Shown here in pieces: positions 1 through 5,896 of a stretch of DNA of 5,896 bases. The notes below the pieces were generated by a model. The model was not told the origin of the DNA. It saw only the letters and a list, made by a program, of their open reading frames with translations, and did no database searches. The stretch comes from CAYPAV01 sp964408805 (GTDB lineage: Bacteria > Pseudomonadota > Alphaproteobacteria > UBA8366), in contig CAYPAV010000047.1 in the NCBI GenBank assembly GCA_964408805.1, forward strand, positions 1 to 5,896, written 5' to 3'. The position numbers were made by a program, and so were the translations under genes. Every line of letters begins with the position of its first letter. Position 1 is the stretch's first letter.

Positions 1-812
1 TCCCCTTCCTTGTCCGACAGGGCGTATCTGTGTTCGACGAACGATTGAGGGCCGGCATCGATCCAGGCTTTGGCGTAATCCGTCAGATGGTCGTGGCCCA
101 GCGGGTCGATGTTGTGGACGACGGCGTTGTCCGGGAGGCGGCTGACGAAGTAGGGCATCTCCCAACCGTCGAATACACCGCCGTTTAGGACCACTTCGCA
201 GTTGGCGTAATCAATGTATTCGAAATACTGCACATTTCTGAAAACGCGTTCGACATAGCGCGCCCATATGTTCTCCGGCTTTCCGGTAAGGACGTACGAA
301 TAGGTCGCGCGACTTACGTCATCCCGAAGATGTTTGAGAACCTTCAGGATCTCATCGCTCTTTTCGGCGACAATGCCCTCCATCAGCGACAGGTAAGACC
401 CTTCCAATATTTCGAACTTGCCGCTTGCCGGATCAAGCGATGCCCGGTTCATGGTGGCGATCAGATGCCCGAATTCCGTCAAATCCATTCGGACCGTCCC
501 GTCGAACGTGAGCTTGTCCAGCGCGCGATCGGCGAACTCCCACCACGCCCACATATCGCCGACGGGCACGGGCAAAATGCGGACCGAATCGCTGGCGCGG
601 AGACGGATCAATTCGTCGGCTCCGGGCACGCTTGCGTCGCACAACAGAACCGCTGCCCCCTCGGCCTCCCCAGGGGTCGAAACAAATCCCGAAAATTCCG
701 CCGCGGGCCGCAGAACTTCAAGAATACCCACCAGAGATTTGGTCAAGTCGGTTTCGCCGAGAACGAAATATCGCCCCGTTTCGGGTAAATCCAAGGGTGC
801 GTCAAATATCAT
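1..812 (-). CDS. Putative FkbM-type SAM-dependent methyltransferase, C-terminus cut off by the window edge
   Basis: The minus-strand frame stays open from an ATG at 812 to the left edge (270 codons visible), so the 3' end is missing. The first ~195 residues match no family I recognise. From residue ~207 the protein resembles a class I methyltransferase. A hydrophobic strand runs into a glycine-rich loop (VVLNGGVFDGWE, 207-218), the place of SAM-binding motif I. A second strand follows, ending in an acidic residue (VVHNIDPLG, 231-239, D236), like the acidic post-I position that contacts the SAM ribose. Then comes VEHRYALSDKEG (259-270), close to the 'ALSDKEG' stretch common in FkbM proteins. 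These enzymes usually O-methylate sugars or natural products. The start is the first ATG after an in-frame stop just upstream, and no strong Shine-Dalgarno precedes it. It diverges from the glycosyltransferase gene, which fits glycan decoration. The reading frame is firm; the methyltransferase assignment is moderate, because motif I begins with Asn instead of the usual acidic residue. Confidence 0.68.
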   Translation of the reverse strand, partial: MIFDAPLDLPETGRYFVLGETDLTKSLVGILEVLRPAAEFSGFVSTPGEAEGAAVLLCDASVPGADELIRLRASDSVRILPVPVGDMWAWWEFADRALDKLTFDGTVRMDLTEFGHLIATMNRASLDPASGKFEILEGSYLSLMEGIVAEKSDEILKVLKHLRDDVSRATYSYVLTGKPENIWARYVERVFRNVQYFEYIDYANCEVVLNGGVFDGWEMPYFVSRLPDNAVVHNIDPLGHDHLTDYAKAWIDAGPQSFVEHRYALSDKEG

Positions 813-863
813 TGGCGGATGGGATAAACTGTTTCTTCACGACTTTCCTGTGACCATCCCACA
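813..863. promoter_or_regulatory. Divergent intergenic region, probable shared promoter or operator
   Basis: This 51 bp gap separates the start codons of the two divergent genes and must hold, or lie close to, the promoters of both unless transcription starts inside the neighbouring genes. It contains a short inverted repeat, TGGGAT at 820-825 and ATCCCA at 856-861, spaced 30 bp apart. This could be an operator but could also be chance. I see no convincing -35/-10 pair and no strong ribosome binding site for either gene. Confidence 0.3.
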
Positions 864-2429
864 ATGTCGACCGATACTAAAGGAAGCGTAAACGATGCTC
901 GGATAATCGTTCAATTGGCCGAGCTCGATGCGCCGGAAGATCTGGAACAAAGACTCCAGGACTTTTTCGTGCCCTTTGCCGCCGAAAGACGGCAGGCGGA
1001 CGGTTGGGCCCAGTTGGTCGACGCCGCGCTGGATCTTGGACGGCTGAACGTCGCCGCGGTGTTTGCCGATCAGTTCGCCGAAACCGATCCCGAGAACTCT
1101 CAGGTCCGGTACAGTGCCGGACTCATCAAACTGTGGTCCGGCCGGGAGGCGGAAGCCGAGGCCGATGCGAAGCAGTTGATCGCGCGTTTTCCCGATGGCG
1201 ACGACGGCTATCAGCTCATGCTGGATATTTCGCAAATGTCGGGGGATTGGGCCGGCATGCCCGCGTGGTGGGAAAAACTCCATGACAACGAACAAGCGCG
1301 GCTGGCGGGGCACCCGCTCGGCCGGGAAGGCATGCGCTTCCTCAATCACAACCACGGCATCGTGCACCGGTTCGGTGAAACGGCCACGCAGCTCGACCCC
1401 TTGCTCAAAATGGTTGGGCTGGGGTGGATACCGGAAGCACGGTTCCGGCTTCTCGCGCCGGCCGGGCTGGCTGCCAATGCCGCATACCTCGACTATTGGC
1501 GAGATGACATCGATATCGTCAGCGATCCGAAAATGATTGATGAGCTGATCGATCTGGCGACGGAGTTGCGCATTCACACCCGCTTTTTCCGCCTACCCGA
1601 CGGCCGCTTCGTCTCAAAAATGCAGGGACAAGCGGCGGTTCAGAAGGCCTGGCATGAAGCAAAACGTCCACCCCTTCTGAAGCTTCGCCATGATCATCGG
1701 GCGCGGGGCCGCGCGGCAATGGCGAAATTGGGTCTGCCCGAAGACGCCTGGTTCGCCTGCCTGCATGTCCGCGAGCCTGGTTATCTCCGCCCCCACGAAG
1801 CCGATATCCACGCCTTCCGCGATGCCGACATCCAGGATTATCTCCCGGCTGTCGATGCCATCACGGCGCACGGCGGCTGGGTGGTGCGATTGGGCGATGC
1901 ATCGATGCGGCCGCTGGAGAAAATGGACAAGGTTGTCGATTACGCTCTCAGCGAGGCCCGTGAGGATTGGCTGGACATCTATCTGCTGGGAGCGGCGCGA
2001 TTCGTCTTGGGCACGACATCCGGGCCGACACCGGTTGCCGCTACCTTCGGCACACCGGTCATCATGACCAACATGGTGCCGCACGGCGAACGCGGCCCCA
2101 ACCAGCGAAGCCTGTTTCTGCCCAAGCTTTACCGACGCCGGGACGGAAGCCCGCTATCCTTCCGCGAAATGCTGAAGGGTCCGCGGCGCTGGTTGTGGAA
2201 CGGCAGGTTGCTTGGAGCCGAAGGTCTGGAAGCCGTCGACAACTCGCCGGAGGAGTTGCGCGATGTCACGCTAGAGATGATCGATCGTCTGGGTGATGGC
2301 GTCGCCGAGGACGAGCACCAGACCGGCCTGCAAGCGGCCTACCGGGCTCTATTCGACCGCGACGACGATTTCGACACCGGCAGCCGCATCGGCGGCGCGT
2401 TCATCGAAAAATACCGGGATCTGCTCTAA
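864..2429 (+). CDS. TPR-containing putative glycosyltransferase, TIGR04372 family
   Basis: This 521-residue soluble protein has no signal peptide or membrane segment. Residues ~15-140 are Ala/Leu-rich paired helices resembling degenerate TPR repeats (for example 47-75, 79-108 and 112-140). From ~190 it resembles the TIGR04372 group of putative glycosyltransferases. Visible blocks are LHVREPGY (300-307), a run of acidic residues leading to DIQDYLPAVDAI (322-333), GGWVVRLGD (337-345), and ARFVLGTTSGPTPVAATFGTPVI (378-400, key residues T385 S386 G387 P388). The last block resembles the nucleotide-sugar-binding end of GT-B proteins, where a Gly/Ser-rich turn is followed by 'A..FGTP'. The donor and acceptor cannot be deduced; a role in the cytoplasmic assembly of a surface glycan is inferred. 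The ATG at 864 lacks a clear Shine-Dalgarno sequence. The next ATG (895) is out of frame and hits a stop after three codons. The gene converges on the transketolase operon with a 4 nt stop overlap. Confidence 0.85.
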   Translation: MSTDTKGSVNDARIIVQLAELDAPEDLEQRLQDFFVPFAAERRQADGWAQLVDAALDLGRLNVAAVFADQFAETDPENSQVRYSAGLIKLWSGREAEAEADAKQLIARFPDGDDGYQLMLDISQMSGDWAGMPAWWEKLHDNEQARLAGHPLGREGMRFLNHNHGIVHRFGETATQLDPLLKMVGLGWIPEARFRLLAPAGLAANAAYLDYWRDDIDIVSDPKMIDELIDLATELRIHTRFFRLPDGRFVSKMQGQAAVQKAWHEAKRPPLLKLRHDHRARGRAAMAKLGLPEDAWFACLHVREPGYLRPHEADIHAFRDADIQDYLPAVDAITAHGGWVVRLGDASMRPLEKMDKVVDYALSEAREDWLDIYLLGAARFVLGTTSGPTPVAATFGTPVIMTNMVPHGERGPNQRSLFLPKLYRRRDGSPLSFREMLKGPRRWLWNGRLLGAEGLEAVDNSPEELRDVTLEMIDRLGDGVAEDEHQTGLQAAYRALFDRDDDFDTGSRIGGAFIEKYRDLL

Positions 2430-3382
2430 CCCGCCGCAGCCGTCCCCCGAGACAACGCCGACCGGACAACATCGGCCAGGGCCGGCGGCTGCAAGCCGTA
2501 AATCTCCAGCAGATCGTCCTGCGACCCGTACTTGTCGGTGAAAACATCCGGCACGCCAAGCGAAATGATCTGGGGGCCACCCGCGCCGAAAGCACCGGCC
2601 AGGAGGTCGGTGACGGCGCTGCCGAGACCGCCGATAGTGGTGTGCTCCTCGGCGCTGACAATCAAGGACGCCCGCCTCGCCCGCGCCAGAATTGCCGTCT
2701 CGTCCAGCGGCTTGACCGTATGCGTGTGAAGTACACTGACGGAGATGCCTTCTGAGTGGAGCTGGTCGGCGGCCGCCAGGGCGCGACCGCTGATGATCCC
2801 AGTGGTCACGAACAAAACATCGCCGCGGTCACGCTCGAAATCGCGCAACGGGATCGCTTTACCGATTTCAAAACCGTTTTCCGCCTGGCTGACGACGGCA
2901 TCGCCGCCCTTGGCCAGACGAATGTAGGCAGGACCCGACAGGTCCATGGTCGCCGGGATAAGTCGCTTCATTTCCTCGGCGTCCGAAGGCGCCAGAACGG
3001 TCATATTGGGCAGAGCACGCATGATCGCCATGTCCTCCAGCGCGATATGCGTCGGCCCCAATGGGGCGTACACCATGCCGCCGCCGTTGGCGATCAGCTT
3101 GACCGGCAGATTGTGGAGGCAGAGATCGACGGCAACCTGTTCGTAGCAGCGCCGGGTAAGAAACGTGGCGATAGTGTTGACGAAGGGAATCAACCCGTCC
3201 ATCGCCATACCCGCCGCCATGCCGATGATGTTGGCCTCGTTCACACCCTCCATGAAGAAACGTTCGGGCATCTCCTCCCGGAAATTGTCCAGCGTGCCGG
3301 CACCAAGGTCCGAGCCGATGAAAACCACGCGGTCGTCCTCTTTGGCGAGTTCGTAAACCATGTCCAGCGCGGTGCGTCGCAT
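2426..3382 (-). CDS. Transketolase, C-terminal subunit (pyrimidine-binding and C-terminal domains)
   Basis: This 318-residue protein is the second half of a split, thiamine diphosphate-dependent transketolase, expected to act as a complex with the product of the gene just upstream. Residues 1-165 form the pyrimidine-binding domain. E49, in EGVNEANIIGMAAGMAMDG (45-63), sits where the conserved glutamate activates the cofactor aminopyrimidine. GPTH (109-112) matches the conserved transketolase His loop. Residues ~185-315 form the C-terminal transketolase domain, with TVKPLD (222-227) and SAEEHTTIGGLGSAV (243-257). The length fits family members encoded as separate subunits. The ATG overlaps the upstream TGA by one base (TGATG), and a strong GGAGG lies 7 nt before it. 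The usual transketolase Arg and His/Phe around the glutamate are Asn and Ala here, so donor or acceptor preference may differ from the pentose phosphate enzyme. The sugar substrate is unknown. E1-beta of an oxo-acid dehydrogenase is less likely given the partner's motifs. Confidence 0.93.
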   Translation of the reverse strand: MRRTALDMVYELAKEDDRVVFIGSDLGAGTLDNFREEMPERFFMEGVNEANIIGMAAGMAMDGLIPFVNTIATFLTRRCYEQVAVDLCLHNLPVKLIANGGGMVYAPLGPTHIALEDMAIMRALPNMTVLAPSDAEEMKRLIPATMDLSGPAYIRLAKGGDAVVSQAENGFEIGKAIPLRDFERDRGDVLFVTTGIISGRALAAADQLHSEGISVSVLHTHTVKPLDETAILARARRASLIVSAEEHTTIGGLGSAVTDLLAGAFGAGGPQIISLGVPDVFTDKYGSQDDLLEIYGLQPPALADVVRSALSRGTAAAG

Positions 3383-4230
3383 CAGGCCACCTCCAACGCG
3401 TCATAGAGGGCAGCCAGTTCGTCCGCCGAAATACGGGACTTATGATGCCAGCCCGCAACGTGCTCGATATGAGCGATACCCTTGCCCTTTACGGTATGGC
3501 AGATCACGACGCTAGGTTTGCCGGAAGCGAAGGGAAGTCCACCAAGAATTTGCCGCAACGCGGTCACGTCATGGCCGTCGACCTCGCCGACGTCGAAGCC
3601 GAAGGCCCGCCACTTGTCGGCCAGCGGTTCGAGATCCTGAACTTCATGGGTCGGGCCATAGGATTGCAGCTTGTTGTAATCGATCAGCACCGTGAGATTA
3701 TCCAGATTATGCTTGGCGGCGCACATGGCGCTTTCCCAGACGCTGCCTTCGTTGATTTCACCGTCACCGGTGATGACGAAAATCCGCGAAACCCGCCTTT
3801 GCATGCGCGCGGCGAGCGCCATGCCGACGCCGATACCGAGGCCATGCCCCAGCGCGCCCGTCGAAGCCTCGACACCGGGAACCTTGTCGCGCTCGGGATG
3901 GCCCCCCAGGATCGAATCTCGCTTGCAGTAGGTCAACAAGTCGTCGAACGGGAAATAACCCTTGTCTGCCAGAACGGCATAGAGGCCGAGGCAACCATGG
4001 CCCTTCGACAGAATGCAGCGGTCGCGTAGCGGCCAATCCGGCTCGTCCGGCCGGTAGCGCAGCACGTCGTCGTAAAGCACGCGGAGGATTTCGATCAGCG
4101 ATAGGGCCGACGGCAGGTGGCCGCGGCCGCCGCCTTCCATGGCCTGAACGCAGGCGCGGCGCAGGCCCCGCGAGCGTTCGTCCAACGGGGGCGACAAATC
4201 GTCTCGGGGACTAATCGAAGAGAGGGCCAT
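3382..4230 (-). CDS. Transketolase, N-terminal subunit (thiamine diphosphate-binding)
   Basis: With the ATG at 4230 this is a 282-residue protein, the usual size for a separately encoded transketolase N-half. It carries the diphosphate-binding signature GDGEINEGS (155-163), followed by N186 in LIDYNK, the classic GDG-to-Asn thiamine diphosphate/metal motif. Conserved active-site histidines appear in GGGRGHLPSALS (33-44, H38), LSKGHG (74-79, H78) and GGHPE (109-113, H111). GALGHGLGIGVGMA (125-138) is the typical glycine-rich helix start. The frame extends to another ATG at 4290, but the extra 20 residues lie wholly inside the upstream kinase gene and look unlike the family N-terminus, so I prefer 4230. 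This start overlaps the kinase gene end by 20 nt and has only a weak Shine-Dalgarno, suggesting translation by coupling. The subunit should transfer two-carbon ketol units from a ketose phosphate together with the downstream subunit. Its SKGHG motif argues against a pyruvate dehydrogenase E1-alpha. Confidence 0.93.
   Translation of the reverse strand: MALSSISPRDDLSPPLDERSRGLRRACVQAMEGGGRGHLPSALSLIEILRVLYDDVLRYRPDEPDWPLRDRCILSKGHGCLGLYAVLADKGYFPFDDLLTYCKRDSILGGHPERDKVPGVEASTGALGHGLGIGVGMALAARMQRRVSRIFVITGDGEINEGSVWESAMCAAKHNLDNLTVLIDYNKLQSYGPTHEVQDLEPLADKWRAFGFDVGEVDGHDVTALRQILGGLPFASGKPSVVICHTVKGKGIAHIEHVAGWHHKSRISADELAALYDALEVA
3387..3394 (-). promoter_or_regulatory. Strong ribosome binding site for the transketolase C-terminal subunit
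   Basis: On the minus strand this reads GGAGGTGG. The GGAGG core (3390-3394) lies 7 nt before the ATG at 3382, inside the last codons of the N-subunit gene. With the TGATG stop/start overlap it indicates translational coupling, which would help keep the two subunits near 1:1. It is the strongest Shine-Dalgarno sequence I see in the window. Confidence 0.8.
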
Positions 4231-5278
4231 CTTTAAGACTTTCGGATACGAGGAGAAGCATGTGACGGGCTTTCCGCAATTGAGCGGCACGAATGCGGCC
4301 GGCGTCGAGGGGACCGGCCGCGGCCAGCCGGCGCGCCCAGACGTTGGGCAGGAATTCGTTCAGCATGATCAGAACCCAGCACAATCCATAGAGCGGGTAG
4401 AGGGCGTTAAGCCGGGTCGGGAAGTCACCGTCCCGGCTTGAAAAGACGGCCATTGCGCCATCGTGAAACCGCTTGCGAAATGGTATCGACAGGGTCATTC
4501 CGGGATGAAGAAGAAAATCGGAAACCAGCTTCGCCGGATCGTCCCATCCGAAATACTCAAAGTCGACGAACACGACCCGTCCATCCTCCCGGCGCAGCGC
4601 ATTGTGAAAGCCGAAATCGGAAGGACTGAGGACGCGGCGGGGGATTGACAGATCACCCTCGAAATCAATTCCCGAGGCGCTGTATTTTTGCCGTGCCCAG
4701 GCCACCGCATGGCTGGACAGTTCAACGAAATCACTGTCGAGAAATTCCCGGAGTTCCGAGGACGCGTCGGTTTCGTCAGCCAATTCGTCGAAGCGGGCCA
4801 AGCGCGTTTGGATTTGGCGTGCGACCGCGCGTCCCGACAGCGTCGCGGCCGACGCCAGAGGAAGCCTTTCTGTTCCATCGACGCCGCTCAACGCCTCCAG
4901 TTCGGCCACGAAACGCAACGCCGCGTCGACATCCATGACGCTGGGTGGATTGACCGGGCCGCCGTCGATCCATTCGAAGGCGGCGCAACCGGTTCTGGCG
5001 TCCTCGGCAATAACCCTTGGCACCGCGCTGACGTTGTAGTGTTCGAGAAATCTCAAGCCGGCGATCTCCGCGCTCATGCGGTCCCTGGGATCATCCTCGC
5101 GCGGGCCGTAGACCTTGAAGGCAAAGGAATTTCCGTCGGCACAACTCGCCCGGAACACCCTATTGTTGCGTCCGCCCAAAGCGGCCTCAATCGTTTCGAC
5201 CTCGCGGTCGAGCAAGTCCGAGGCCTGGCGCCTCAATCCGTCGTATTCAGGCGACGGCTGATTGGCCAAGGAGTTCAT
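4211..5278 (-). CDS. APH/choline-kinase-fold phosphotransferase, probable sugar or small-molecule kinase
   Basis: This 355-residue protein has a protein-kinase-like APH fold. The N-lobe has a glycine/Asn loop, GGRNNRVFRA (35-44), and a candidate ATP-binding lysine, K55, in FAFKVYGPR. FEWIDGG (101-107) is the hinge. The catalytic loop is LSPSDFGFHNALRR (217-230), with D221 and N226 spaced as in the HxDxxxxN motif, and VVFVDFEYFGWDDPAKL (235-251) supplies the Mg-binding D239. The family His two residues before the catalytic Asp is Pro219 here. Position within a polysaccharide-type operon points to a metabolic kinase acting on a sugar, aminosugar or polyol, not an antibiotic resistance enzyme; the substrate is unknown. 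The frame extends upstream to 5410, but that segment lies inside the HAD gene and lacks family character. The ATG at 5278 has GGAG 11 nt before it. This start overlaps the HAD gene by 32 nt. Confidence 0.82.
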   Translation of the reverse strand: MNSLANQPSPEYDGLRRQASDLLDREVETIEAALGGRNNRVFRASCADGNSFAFKVYGPREDDPRDRMSAEIAGLRFLEHYNVSAVPRVIAEDARTGCAAFEWIDGGPVNPPSVMDVDAALRFVAELEALSGVDGTERLPLASAATLSGRAVARQIQTRLARFDELADETDASSELREFLDSDFVELSSHAVAWARQKYSASGIDFEGDLSIPRRVLSPSDFGFHNALRREDGRVVFVDFEYFGWDDPAKLVSDFLLHPGMTLSIPFRKRFHDGAMAVFSSRDGDFPTRLNALYPLYGLCWVLIMLNEFLPNVWARRLAAAGPLDAGRIRAAQLRKARHMLLLVSESLKDGPLFD

Positions 5279-5870
5279 TCGATATCTCGCTCCAGTTTCG
5301 GCAAACGGTAATGGGAAGCCGTGTCTCAAGATGGCCCGGGGCGAAAAGAATGCCGCGGGTGTGTCCGGGGAATCCGGGCTCGGCGAATACTTCCTCAAGG
5401 TCATCGACAAATATTCCGCAATTCAGTTCCGCGATCCTCGTCACTTTTTCTGCCCGTGAGTCCTCGAAATGGACGTCGTCGGGCGATAAGCCGAAGCCGC
5501 GGCGGCCAAAAAACCCCTGTCCTTCCATCCACGCCAAAGCCGCCTCTCGAAGGTCCGCATCGACATCGGCGCTGGCCGGCCGTCGCGTCTTGTGACTGAC
5601 GACGACAAAACGGAAACCGGCGCTAAAACCGCGCGACAGGAATTCCATTACGCCCTCGTATGGCTTCGCTTCCGCAATGCGCGGCCCATAAGCCAGCGCC
5701 TGAAGCTTCCGCCATGCCATTTCACCCCCGGGCCGGGTGCGCAGCTTATCCCGGACGGCCTTCTTTCCGCCTTTGGGCGCGGCATCGAAAAATCCCTCTT
5801 CGACCGCCAAGGCGGCGAACAGTTCGTCGTAGCAGACGATTGTGTTGTCGAAATCGAGACCGACCCGCAC
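5247..5870 (-). CDS. HAD-superfamily hydrolase, probable sugar- or small-molecule phosphatase
   Basis: This soluble 207-residue protein shows all four haloacid dehalogenase motifs. Motif I is GLDFDNTIV (4-12), with nucleophile D6 and acid/base D8. Motif II is VVVSHKT (89-95), with S92. Motif III is a lysine, best placed at K142. Motif IV is IFVDDLEEVF (153-162), with metal-binding D156 and D157. The segment between motifs I and II (about 15-85) is a small helical cap, fitting a small-molecule phosphatase. The GTG start at 5870 is supported by GAGG 5 nt upstream and puts the nucleophile at residue 6, as is normal in the family. There is no other in-frame start codon up to the window edge. It is the first gene fully visible in the operon. 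A phosphate-removing step on the precursor that the kinase or transketolase handles is inferred; the exact substrate cannot be named. Confidence 0.87.
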   Translation of the reverse strand: MRVGLDFDNTIVCYDELFAALAVEEGFFDAAPKGGKKAVRDKLRTRPGGEMAWRKLQALAYGPRIAEAKPYEGVMEFLSRGFSAGFRFVVVSHKTRRPASADVDADLREAALAWMEGQGFFGRRGFGLSPDDVHFEDSRAEKVTRIAELNCGIFVDDLEEVFAEPGFPGHTRGILFAPGHLETRLPITVCRNWSEISNELLGQSAVA

Positions 5871-5875
5871 CGGAA

Positions 5876-5879
5876 CCTC
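5876..5879 (-). promoter_or_regulatory. Ribosome binding site supporting the GTG start of the HAD gene
   Basis: The minus strand reads TGAGGTTCCG immediately before GTG. The GAGG core is 5 nt from the start codon, a good distance, and decides for GTG at 5870 over the GTG at 5881, which is in another frame that does not encode the HAD motifs. Confidence 0.6.
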
Positions 5880-5896
5880 ACTTGTTCTTCCGATAA
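5878..5896 (-). CDS. Possible last codons of an upstream operon gene (very uncertain)
   Basis: At the right edge one minus-strand frame reads Tyr-Arg-Lys-Asn-Lys followed by TGA at 5880-5878, only 7 nt before the HAD start. Given the tight packing of the following genes this may be the end of a further operon member. Too little is visible to be sure, and it could equally be non-coding. Confidence 0.2.

Noticed and set aside
330..891. Plus-strand open frames opposite the methyltransferase-like gene
   Set aside because: The minus-strand frame is open throughout and carries the SAM-like motifs; the plus-strand products are low-complexity Arg/Pro/Ser-rich translations.
895..906. ATG at 895 with GGAAG upstream as an alternative start of the glycosyltransferase
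   Set aside because: It is out of frame and stops after three codons.
837..1577. Minus-strand open frame of 246 codons opposite the glycosyltransferase gene
   Set aside because: It lies antisense to a gene with clear family motifs, its product is Arg/Pro/Gly-rich with no recognisable domain, and it would span the divergent gap. It is a GC-driven shadow frame.
2756..4029. Plus-strand open frames of 216 (2756-3406) and 195 (3442-4029) codons opposite the transketolase genes
   Set aside because: They are antisense to strongly conserved transketolase motifs, and their products show no domain or plausible composition.
2426..4230. Reading the two-subunit enzyme as pyruvate or branched-chain dehydrogenase E1 alpha/beta, or as a broken DXS
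   Set aside because: SKGHG and GHPE in the N-half, and the order N-subunit then C-subunit with an intact TGATG junction and strong ribosome site, fit a natural split transketolase. No frameshift is needed to explain the split.
4211..5278. Reading the APH-fold gene as an aminoglycoside resistance gene
   Set aside because: The fold is shared with many metabolic kinases. The operon context and altered catalytic loop favour a sugar or small-molecule kinase.
4688..5311. Plus-strand 207-codon open frame opposite the kinase gene
   Set aside because: Antisense to the kinase catalytic region, with no recognised motif and no ribosome binding site that stands out.

Overview
The window looks like part of a glycan or surface-polysaccharide gene cluster from a GC-rich proteobacterium. 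Gene families and codon use suggest an alphaproteobacterium, possibly Rhodospirillales-like. That placement rests on overall protein character, not on a marker gene. The DNA is almost fully coding, and I see no tRNA, rRNA, CRISPR array or insertion sequence.

Reading from the right, four genes lie head to tail on the minus strand: a small HAD-superfamily phosphatase (5870-5247, GTG start), an APH/choline-kinase-fold small-molecule kinase (5278-4211), and the N-terminal (4230-3382) and C-terminal (3382-2426) halves of a split transketolase. Consecutive genes overlap by 32, 20 and 1 nt, so this is almost certainly one translationally coupled operon. It probably continues beyond the right edge of the window. 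On the left, a TPR-plus-glycosyltransferase protein of the TIGR04372 type (864-2429, plus strand) converges on the transketolase and overlaps its stop by 4 nt. A divergent minus-strand gene (812 to the left edge, incomplete) looks like an FkbM-type methyltransferase with a long N-terminal region. The 51 bp between these two divergent genes is the only non-coding stretch of any size.

A possible way the genes work together (inference): the split transketolase builds or remodels a ketose phosphate by two-carbon transfer, while the kinase and the phosphatase add and remove phosphates on the sugar or a related polyol. This would supply an unusual precursor. The glycosyltransferase and methyltransferase would then place and decorate it on a surface glycan, lipopolysaccharide or glycoprotein. 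The substrate cannot be read from the sequence. The kinase-phosphatase-split-transketolase cassette is the part of the window most likely to be a little-described pathway.
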